A stretch of DNA of 15,566 bases, taken from NCBI GenBank assembly GCA_031255315.1, contig JAIRSS010000245.1, positions 1 through 15,566 on the forward strand. The letters run 5' to 3'. The stretch's first letter is position 1. Every line of letters begins with the position of its first letter. Origin of the DNA: Spirochaetaceae bacterium. Lineage in GTDB: Bacteria; Spirochaetota; Spirochaetia; Treponematales; Breznakiellaceae. Shown here in pieces: positions 1 to 5,567 of this stretch. Made by a program: the position numbers and the translations under genes. The notes beneath the pieces were generated by a model. That model saw only the letters and a list, made by a program, of their open reading frames with translations, searched no databases and had not been told where the DNA came from.

Positions 1-82
1 ACCCCGAAGCCTGTTTTCCGCCGAGGGCCCACCCGTTCAGGGCCAAAAGGACCGCCATTGCCGGAATTAACGCATTCTTCAT
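1..82 (-). CDS. Start of a secreted protein gene (partial, runs off left edge)
   Basis: Reading leftward from an ATG at 82, the 27 visible codons give a typical signal peptide: Met-Lys-Asn, a hydrophobic stretch (ALIPAMAVLLALNGWALG) and then a polar GGKQASG segment. A GGAGG ribosome-binding site at 90-94 lies 7 bases before the ATG, which fixes the start. No cysteine follows the hydrophobic core in the visible part, so a lipoprotein is not indicated. The protein is probably exported to the periplasm or outer membrane. Its function cannot be told from this fragment. It diverges from the CsgG-like gene at 321. Confidence 0.7.
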   Translation of the reverse strand, partial: MKNALIPAMAVLLALNGWALGGKQASG

Positions 83-107
83 TTTTATTCCTCCATTACT
101 GGTATGC

Positions 108-134
108 GCCGGGCCGGAAAAAATCCGGTCCGGC
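108..134. other. 11-bp GC-rich hairpin with A5 loop
   Basis: Bases 108-118 and 124-134 pair over 11 positions (one G-U when read as + strand RNA) around a five-A loop. The structure lies 26 bases upstream of the start codon of the leftmost gene, so it would sit in that gene's leader. It has no T-run in either direction suitable for a classic terminator. An attenuator, an mRNA-stabilising stem or a leftover terminator are all possible. Confidence 0.5.
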
Positions 135-271
135 TGTCTATGCCGTTAAGGTAGCCCCGGAATGTCAAATCTTCCGACGGGGAATTGTCAAATATAGGTA
201 AGATTCACCGCCCCATGAGCCGGACGCCCGCTTACAGCTCCGCAGCGCGTTCCCGGGTTTCCAGCCCTTCG

Positions 272-300
272 TTGACAAGGGAAAACAAGTACACTATAGT
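272..300 (+). promoter_or_regulatory. Sigma70-type promoter of the CsgG-like gene
   Basis: A perfect -35 box TTGACA (272-277) is followed after exactly 17 bases by TATAGT (295-300), one base off the TATAAT consensus. Transcription should start near 307. That leaves a leader of about 14 bases, which holds the GGAAGG ribosome-binding site (311-316) just ahead of the ATG at 321. It is the best promoter match I found in the window and suggests strong constitutive transcription. Confidence 0.75.
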
Positions 301-320
301 ATGCCGTCAAGGAAGGAAAA

Positions 321-1457
321 ATGGTGAAGGTCTACAGAAAAGCGGCGTGTTTTATCATGCTGTGCCTGACATGGAGCGCCGTGTACGCCGTCGATACTTT
401 AGATGAAGCCATTGAACGGGAATCGGCGTACATTATCGATAGAGCGCCGGATAATTCCATTTTAGCGGTTGTGAACATACAATCCGGCAGTACCGTTTTG
501 TCAGATTATATAATGGAACGATTTCCTGATTTTCTCGTCAACAACCAGAAAAAAGTTACCTTTGTTGATCGCAGCAAACTCGATTTGATTCAAAAGGAAA
601 TTACGTTTCAATATTCCGGCGAGGTGAGCGATGAGACCATGGTATCAATCGGGCAAAAAACCGGAGCCCAAATCATTGTGGCCGACGCCGTAACCGAAAT
701 GGTTGACGGGTACAATTTCAGCATCAAACTGCTTGATGTCAGAACGGCGGCGTTGTTGGGATCAAGCAGCACAAAAATAGCCCATGACGACAAGATGGAA
801 TCATACCTGCCGAATTCGCAGGCCGCCCAGCGGGCTAAACGGCAATCCATAGAAGCCCGGGAACGAAAAGACTCCGCTATTAGAACCGTCAAGACCGCGT
901 TGGGAATATTCCCCAAAGGGTTTTATCTGGGATATTTAGGTTCCCTGAACGCCCCCATCGGCGTTTCGCTGGGGAATTTAAATACGGGGGTTTCTCTTTT
1001 TATTGATAATGAACTCGGCCCCCCGGATTTTGAAGGATACACCCGGTCCGGCAGCATGTCGTATAGAGACAATACGGTATACAACGGGGGAGCCGGGTAT
1101 CAGTACACCGGGGACGAAGGGAAAAAAACCGCGTTTACGTGGAATTGTATTTTAGGTCTAAATATTAATATTATTAAATCCTTTCTCTGGGTGGACATTG
1201 GGGCCGGTTTTGAATATAGGCGGGAGTACGCATTGTTTACTGAAAATAGTTCCAATGGAACCAACAAAATATGGATAGAAAACGGCAATGATGCCAACAG
1301 GATGAAACTGGCGCTGTCCGCCGGCCTGTTTCTAAAATTATGGTATTTATACGCCCAGGTAAAATACCAATACATTGCAGGCGAGGAAATTGATTATACC
1401 ACCTACGGGCTTAATCAAATGAGCGTGGGCCTGGGATATGTATGGAAAAAAGATTAA
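321..1457 (+). CDS. Secreted CsgG/LpoB-like protein with C-terminal barrel-like region
   Basis: This 378-residue protein begins with a signal peptide (about residues 1-23, cleavage near VYA). Residues about 45-155 have the alternating strand-helix pattern of CsgG/HfaB/LpoB-like domains: LAVVNIQSGS, then an FVDRSKLDLI segment, then TGAQIIVADAVTEM, then YNFSIKLLDVRTAALLGS. A charged, helix-prone linker follows (about 165-190). From about 198 to the end the sequence is rich in aromatic and glycine residues in alternating strands and ends GLGYVWKKD, like an outer-membrane barrel. Many spirochaetes carry secreted proteins of this type; their role is not established, and envelope or lipoprotein-assembly support is a guess. 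No lipobox cysteine is visible, unlike CsgG itself. The start is supported by GGAAGG four bases upstream. The gene stands alone, convergent with the deacetylase. Confidence 0.7.
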   Translation: MVKVYRKAACFIMLCLTWSAVYAVDTLDEAIERESAYIIDRAPDNSILAVVNIQSGSTVLSDYIMERFPDFLVNNQKKVTFVDRSKLDLIQKEITFQYSGEVSDETMVSIGQKTGAQIIVADAVTEMVDGYNFSIKLLDVRTAALLGSSSTKIAHDDKMESYLPNSQAAQRAKRQSIEARERKDSAIRTVKTALGIFPKGFYLGYLGSLNAPIGVSLGNLNTGVSLFIDNELGPPDFEGYTRSGSMSYRDNTVYNGGAGYQYTGDEGKKTAFTWNCILGLNINIIKSFLWVDIGAGFEYRREYALFTENSSNGTNKIWIENGNDANRMKLALSAGLFLKLWYLYAQVKYQYIAGEEIDYTTYGLNQMSVGLGYVWKKD

Positions 1458-1479
1458 ATACCGCGTCCTGCGCGTAGGG

Positions 1480-1502
1480 TAAAAAATCGCCGGATCGGCG
1501 AT
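1480..1502 (-). terminator. Rho-independent terminator of the deacetylase gene
   Basis: Bases 1486-1492 and 1496-1502 form a perfect 7-bp stem with a 3-base loop. Read on the minus strand, the stem runs straight into a T-run (complement of A1481-1486). It lies about 33 bases beyond the minus-strand stop codon at 1535. On the + strand the stem is followed by eight G, so it would not terminate the convergent CsgG-like gene. Confidence 0.7.
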
Positions 1503-1514
1503 GGGGGGGGTTAA

Positions 1515-1538
1515 GCGCGAAGCGCACCAAACTCCTAG
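1515..1538 (-). repeat. 24-bp dispersed repeat, copy 1
   Basis: These 24 bases recur at 3037-3060 with a single mismatch. Read on the minus strand the unit begins CTAGGAG and ends with a small palindrome, GCGC-TTC-GCGC. The repeat's CTAG supplies the TAG stop codon of the deacetylase gene (1535-1537). It lies beside a G8 tract (1503-1510) and the terminator. Confidence 0.6.
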
Positions 1539-2785
1539 TCATGATTCGCGACGTACCGGGATGTTCCGGGTTTCCTATTCCGCCCCTCTTCTTTCATAAA
1601 CTGCGAAACGGTGGCAAAGGAATAGCCCCGGCTGATTAAACCGGGGTGGAGTTCTGTAAGAAGCGCGGCCAGGTCAGGCGACCAGGCGTGGCCTATCATA
1701 ACCGCGGCCCCCGCAGCCGCCGCCTTCTCAAGCCCCAGGGAAACCGAGCGGATCATGGCGTTCCGGTCCTGTTCGTTATCGAGAAACACATCCCGCTCGC
1801 TTATGGCAATCCCCAGCCGCCGCGCCGCCCGGGGCGCCGCCGTATCCGCCGTTGTCCGGGAATCCAGAAAGACAATTCCCCGTTCCCGGCAGAGGGAAAG
1901 TACAGTTTCCATTATCTCTTCATCCATAGTGATCCGCGATCCCTGATGGTTGTTCATCCCCGCCGCCGGCCCGAGTTCATCCAGGTTCCGCTGAATAACC
2001 GCGCGAATTTCCTCCCTGTTCATTCCGGCGTACACCGCTCCGGGTCCGGGATACTGCCCTCCCTGGGCTTCCATCGGCTGGTGGAGGAACACCTCTTTCC
2101 CGGCGGCCCGTATCCGCCGCGCCGCCTCCGCCGAGTAGGGCAGCCCGGGCAGAACCGCTATTGTCAGGGGGCCGGGAAACCGCAGAAACGGTTCCAGTTC
2201 CCGAAGATTGTTCCCCGCGTCGTCAATAACAAAGACCACAGTCCCCCGGTATTCCGGCGCAGGTTCCGGCGGGACCGCCGGCACGGTCCTAGCCGGCGGC
2301 GCGGCGTTGGGAACCCCGGTCGTCCGGCTGGCTGGAGGCGGCGCGGATTTCGGCGCAGGAGGAAGCGGCGTAATTTGCGGAGGCCGTTCCGCAGGGGCCG
2401 CAGGAGAGGTCCCGGCTGGCGGCGGCGTGGCGTTGGGAACCTCAGTCGTCTGGTCAGCCGGGGGCGGAGGAGGAAACGGCGCAATTTGCGGGGGCTGTTC
2501 ATCCGGGGCCGCCGGAGATGCTTCCTCCTCCACTTCTTGCGCCGCTTCCTGCGCCGCTTCCTCCGCGGCGGGCGGCTGGGGGTCTACGGTTTCATGTGCG
2601 GACCAGGCGGCATACAGGGTAAACAGAACCAGGAATACCGCGATGGTTACAGCAATGAATATCCCCGTAAAAAGCGCAGCCCGAATTCCGTCTTCCGGGG
2701 TCAGTTGTCTGCTTTGCTTTCGTTTTGAGGCGGCGTTTTTTTTCTTCCTGACAGGCGCCGCTTTCTTTTGCGGAGACTTTTTCAC
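1535..2785 (-). CDS. Divergent polysaccharide deacetylase (YibQ/DUF610 family), membrane-anchored
   Basis: The 416-residue protein has a very basic N-terminus (residues 1-28), one membrane segment (about 38-60), a long Ala/Pro/Glu-rich linker (about 65-177) and a C-terminal divergent polysaccharide deacetylase domain (about 181-400). Visible family motifs are VFVIDDAG (Asp188-Asp189), EVFLHQPME (His235), GMNNHQGSR (His280), FLDSRTT (Asp308) and MIGHAWS (His366). The layout predicts a cytoplasmic tail with the domain outside the inner membrane. Members of this family are presumed to act on cell-envelope polysaccharide, but activity is unproven. The start is GTG at 2785; only a weak GAAGAA precedes it, and the basic tail plus membrane anchor support it. 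The linker contains an internal duplication, annotated separately. The stop codon falls inside a dispersed repeat, so the last few residues may not be ancestral. A terminator follows. Confidence 0.82.
   Translation of the reverse strand: MKKSPQKKAAPVRKKKNAASKRKQSRQLTPEDGIRAALFTGIFIAVTIAVFLVLFTLYAAWSAHETVDPQPPAAEEAAQEAAQEVEEEASPAAPDEQPPQIAPFPPPPPADQTTEVPNATPPPAGTSPAAPAERPPQITPLPPAPKSAPPPASRTTGVPNAAPPARTVPAVPPEPAPEYRGTVVFVIDDAGNNLRELEPFLRFPGPLTIAVLPGLPYSAEAARRIRAAGKEVFLHQPMEAQGGQYPGPGAVYAGMNREEIRAVIQRNLDELGPAAGMNNHQGSRITMDEEIMETVLSLCRERGIVFLDSRTTADTAAPRAARRLGIAISERDVFLDNEQDRNAMIRSVSLGLEKAAAAGAAVMIGHAWSPDLAALLTELHPGLISRGYSFATVSQFMKEEGRNRKPGTSRYVANHD
2285..2518 (-). repeat. Imperfect tandem duplication in the proline-rich linker
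   Basis: Two units lie head to tail inside the deacetylase gene: residues 90-126 (2408-2518) and 127-167 (2285-2407). Both follow the order SPAAP, PPQI(A/T)P, a run of prolines, TT-x-VPNA, then PP. The second unit is about four residues longer. The duplication is also visible in the DNA, for example GGCGTTGGGAAC in both copies. It lengthens the tether between the membrane anchor and the enzyme domain. Confidence 0.65.
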
Positions 2786-2863
2786 GGTTCTTCAGAATAC
2801 CTGTTCAACCCGGTTTTAATCAACCGAATCGCTGGAACCGGCTCAACATTTCAAGGGATGATC

Positions 2864-3037
2864 TTAGTGCTTGTCTCCATCTTCTTTTTCCTGGATATAC
2901 TTCTTTATGGGCGCTTCGTCCCGGCCTACCGTTGATACATGCCGCCCTCTTGCCCGGAAATTCTCTCCAGTGAAGTTCTGTCGCGTTCCTCCAAATCACC
3001 GGGCTGCCGCTATCCTCTCTTCCCTTGGGATTTCACG
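2864..3037 (-). pseudogene. C-terminal remnant of an IS200/IS605-family TnpA transposase
   Basis: Read leftward in one frame, the segment gives REIPREERIAAAR, a TGA stop (2996-2998), then FGGTRQNFTGENFRARG, then RHVSTVGRDEAPIKKYI, ending at TAA (2864-2866). From recall, IS200-type TnpA proteins end in segments such as IHIAR-GxRxRNF-GQxFWARGYxVSTVGRDE-YIxxQE, and the alignment here is nearly gap-free. TnpA is the single-strand Y1 (HUH) transposase. The tyrosine of the YI motif is present, but the glutamine four residues later reads lysine, the Trp of FWARGY reads Arg, and the HUH-bearing N-terminal half is missing. The remnant starts exactly where the 24-bp repeat ends. It is non-functional. 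The ancestry call is fairly sure; it rests on remembered family motifs, not a search. Confidence 0.72.
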
Positions 3038-3060
3038 CGCGAAGCGCAACAAACTCCTAG
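3037..3060 (-). repeat. 24-bp dispersed repeat, copy 2
   Basis: This is the second copy of the unit at 1515-1538, with one difference (AACAAAC here, ACCAAAC there, + strand). It carries the GCGC-TTC-GCGC palindrome and a GGAG tetranucleotide on the minus strand. It abuts the upstream end of the TnpA remnant, which recalls REP-type elements near Y1 transposases. The link is suggestive, not shown. Confidence 0.6.
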
Positions 3061-3071
3061 GACGGTTTATC

Positions 3072-3101
3072 TTGACGAGCGGAACGCTTCATTCCTAAAA
3101 T
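3072..3101 (+). promoter_or_regulatory. Candidate promoter of the UPF0158-GNAT gene, possibly leaderless
   Basis: TTGACG (3072-3077) is followed after 18 bases by TAAAAT (3096-3101). The expected transcription start, about 7 bases further on, coincides with the ATG at 3107. No Shine-Dalgarno sequence lies in the five bases between. The mRNA may therefore be leaderless, or another promoter may be used. Confidence 0.45.
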
Positions 3102-3106
3102 AAATT

Positions 3107-4093
3107 ATGCAGTTTGAATTAACCGAAGCGCTTGTTGACGCCATTCTGTTCGCTATGGAGGACCAAAACAGGATGTTCCGCCTGGATACCCGGAACGGGC
3201 TGGTTATTCCCGAAGGGGACGCGGAACCTGGCGGAGACCTGGACGATGAAGACGACCCGCGTATTCCCTTGCCGGAATGGGATTCATCCGAAGGTTTCAG
3301 GCTCATGGAGCGGTTCACCGCGGGTTTTAAGAACACGATCATCCGGAACAAACTGACCGCCGCCCTGGACAAGGGCCGGGGGGTATTCCGGGCTTTCAAA
3401 GATGTCATGGCCGAATACCCCGAAGCGGAACAACGGTGGTTCGCCTTTAAAAACCGGGAAATGCGGAAGGTTATCATGGACTGGTACAACGGACTGCGGG
3501 AGGAATGGGGTCTGAAACGTCTGGGCGCCGAGCCTGAGGAAACCAGAGACCTGGTACTGGAAGATTTCTGTTTCAGGGACGCCGTACCTGAAGATCAGGA
3601 GGCGGCTCAGGCTCTCCATCGTGAATACATCACCGAATTGCGGGAAATCCTTGCGCAAAACAAGGTCCCGGAAAAAGCTGTCCGGTCCTTTGTTGCGGAA
3701 CGTACCAGAGACTGGATATTCCCCGGAGACCAGGCCGTCATCGCTGAAACCGGCGCCGGCGAATTTGCGGGCTGCCTGACCGCCGAAATTCGGGGGGACG
3801 CCCTGCGGGTTACCGCCCTGGAAGTCCGCCCCGAATACCGCAGCCTCGGCATAGGAGAGGCCCTTCTCTCCCGCCTCCCGGTCTCCTCCGGTGAAATCAC
3901 CCGCGTCATTCTTGACCTCCCCGCCGAATCAGACGATTTCTCCCGTGTGTTGCTGCGCCACGCGTTCACTCCCTATACCACAGGCTACGTCAGGTACCTG
4001 CAACGTACTGAAAACGCCTCCCCTTCTGACAGCGAATCAACGGAGGAGTCAATGCGGCAAGCCCTCCCCGGGGAGCCAAAGAGTCTGCCTTAA
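3107..4093 (+). CDS. UPF0158-domain protein fused to a GNAT acetyltransferase
   Basis: The 328-residue protein has two parts. Residues about 1-137 match the UPF0158 family: ELTEALVDAILFAMEDQNRMFRLDTRNG, the acidic loop 44-50, IPLPEWDSSEGFRLMERF, and the FRAFKDVM...WFAFKNREMRKVIMDWY segment. That family has no known function. Residues about 153-300 look like a GNAT N-acetyltransferase: FRDAVPEDQEAA at the domain start and the acetyl-CoA-binding motif ALEVRPEYRSLGIGEALLSRL (about 237-257). The last 28 residues are a polar tail. The start at 3107 keeps the conserved N-terminal helix although no ribosome-binding site precedes it; a GGAGG within codons 17-19 precedes Met23 but would delete that helix. 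The acceptor substrate is unknown. It converges on uxaC and the two genes share four bases at their stop codons. Confidence 0.75.
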   Translation: MQFELTEALVDAILFAMEDQNRMFRLDTRNGLVIPEGDAEPGGDLDDEDDPRIPLPEWDSSEGFRLMERFTAGFKNTIIRNKLTAALDKGRGVFRAFKDVMAEYPEAEQRWFAFKNREMRKVIMDWYNGLREEWGLKRLGAEPEETRDLVLEDFCFRDAVPEDQEAAQALHREYITELREILAQNKVPEKAVRSFVAERTRDWIFPGDQAVIAETGAGEFAGCLTAEIRGDALRVTALEVRPEYRSLGIGEALLSRLPVSSGEITRVILDLPAESDDFSRVLLRHAFTPYTTGYVRYLQRTENASPSDSESTEESMRQALPGEPKSLP

Positions 4094-5544
4094 CCGAAAT
4101 ATTCTTTTGCGTTTCCAAACGAGATATTCCGCACTATCTTCCGCAACATATCCATATCGGCGGGATACTCCCCGTTTTCAACCCAGCGCCCGATGAGGTT
4201 GCAGAGTATCCGGCGGAAATATTCATGCCGGGGATAGGAGAGGAAACTGCGCGAATCGGTAAGCATCCCCACAAAAGCGGGCAGCACGCCGACATTGGCC
4301 AGGATGCGCATCTGCTCTTCCATGCCGTCCCGGTGATCGCAGAACCACCAGGCCGAACCGAGTTGTATCTTGCCCTGTATGCCGTGCCGGTTTTCCGCCG
4401 CGCTGTAGTTGTCCTGAAACCCGCCCATGATCGTAGCCAGCGGGTAATAGTCCTTGGGATTCAGCGTGTAGAGTATGGTCTTCGGCAGGACCGGATGAGG
4501 ACCGGACGATTCCATATGGTTAAGCAGGGCGGCAAGATTTGCGCTCTGTTCGCGGTCATGCACCCCGTCGTAGCCCGTATCCGGCCCAAGCTGTTTAACC
4601 ATCCGCCCGTTGAAATTCCGGATCGCCGCCAGGTGGAGCTGCATAACGATGTTCCGTTTCGCGTAGAATCCCGCCAGGGCGCAGAGGACCTTGGTCTTAT
4701 ACGCGTCCGCTGCTTTCTGGGACACCGCCTTTCCCGCCAGAGCGTCCTGAAAGGTTTTTTCGATTTCCTCATCCGGCGCGATTACAAAGGGCGGATATTC
4801 CAGGGCGTGATCCGACGCGCGGCAGCCCTGGGCGGCAAAGAAATCCAGCCGGTTTTCCAGCGCCGCCAGCACACCGGCGACTGACGCGATGGGTGCGCCG
4901 CTTGCCCCGGCGAGGGTTTTGATATACGCGGCAAATCCAGGCAGGTCGATGTTCAGCGCCTTGTCAGGCCGGTACGAGGGGATCACCTTCGCGGTAATAT
5001 TGCCGATAGGCGCGTTTCCCGCGGCTATCGCCGCGTGGTATTCCAGAGAATCGGCGGGATCATCCGTCGTGCCCACGGCATACACGTTAAATTTCTCAAA
5101 AATGCCTTTAACGGATAATTCCGGTTTTTGAAGCAGGTCATTGGCCGCCGCCCAGATCCGCGGGGCGCTTTCCCGGGTAAGGGGTTCATAAATATTGAAA
5201 TACCGCTGCAATTCCAGATGGGTCCAATGATAGAGGGGATTCCCTATCAGGTTTTCCACCGTCCGCGCCCAGGCCAGAAATTTTTCATACGCCGGGGCGC
5301 CGCCGGTTATGAACGATTCATCAATGCCCAGGGCGCGCATCATCCGCCACTTGTAATGATCCCCCCCAAGCCAGACCTCGGTAAGATTGGCAAATTGCTT
5401 GTTTTCCGCGATTTGAGCCGGAATAAGATGGCAATGGTAATCATAAATCGGCGCGTCTTTCGCCCCGTCCTGATATAAAGCCTGGGCTGTTTTGGTTTCC
5501 AGCAAAAAACCCTCGTCCATAAAAGCTTTACCGTTTAGATGCAT
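4090..5544 (-). CDS. uxaC: Uronate isomerase
   Basis: UxaC (EC 5.3.1.12) isomerises D-galacturonate to D-tagaturonate and D-glucuronate to D-fructuronate in the cytoplasm. The 484-residue length is normal for the family. The amidohydrolase-like DYHCHL motif (His37, His39) is near the N-terminus, and the family segments WLGGDHYKWR, NVYAVGTTDDP, MQLHLAAIRN, WWFCDHRDGM and LTDSRSFLSYPRHEYFRR are all readable. The ATG at 5544 follows GGAGG (5551-5555) with a 6-base gap. It is the last gene of uxaB-uxaA-uxaC, 23 bases after uxaA. Its stop overlaps that of the convergent UPF0158-GNAT gene (TTAA, 4090-4093), and I see no intrinsic terminator there. With UxaB and UxaA alongside, galacturonate is the likely main substrate. 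Confidence 0.95.
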   Translation of the reverse strand: MHLNGKAFMDEGFLLETKTAQALYQDGAKDAPIYDYHCHLIPAQIAENKQFANLTEVWLGGDHYKWRMMRALGIDESFITGGAPAYEKFLAWARTVENLIGNPLYHWTHLELQRYFNIYEPLTRESAPRIWAAANDLLQKPELSVKGIFEKFNVYAVGTTDDPADSLEYHAAIAAGNAPIGNITAKVIPSYRPDKALNIDLPGFAAYIKTLAGASGAPIASVAGVLAALENRLDFFAAQGCRASDHALEYPPFVIAPDEEIEKTFQDALAGKAVSQKAADAYKTKVLCALAGFYAKRNIVMQLHLAAIRNFNGRMVKQLGPDTGYDGVHDREQSANLAALLNHMESSGPHPVLPKTILYTLNPKDYYPLATIMGGFQDNYSAAENRHGIQGKIQLGSAWWFCDHRDGMEEQMRILANVGVLPAFVGMLTDSRSFLSYPRHEYFRRILCNLIGRWVENGEYPADMDMLRKIVRNISFGNAKEYFG

Positions 5545-5567
5545 ACTCTGCCTCCTGTTATACCTAA

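Noticed and set aside
1458..1480. Possible terminator for the + strand CsgG-like gene (CGCG-containing stem at about 1461-1475)
   Set aside because: The stem is only four to five pairs and no T-run follows on the + strand.
1646..2728. Long + strand ORF of 360 codons opposite the deacetylase gene
   Set aside because: It is extremely Arg/Pro/Gly-rich, mirrors the GC-rich proline linker on the other strand and has no recognisable domain; the minus-strand frame has clear family motifs.
2871..3098. + strand ORF of 75 codons in the gap before the UPF0158-GNAT gene
   Set aside because: It is antisense to the TnpA remnant, has no ribosome-binding site and no recognisable content.
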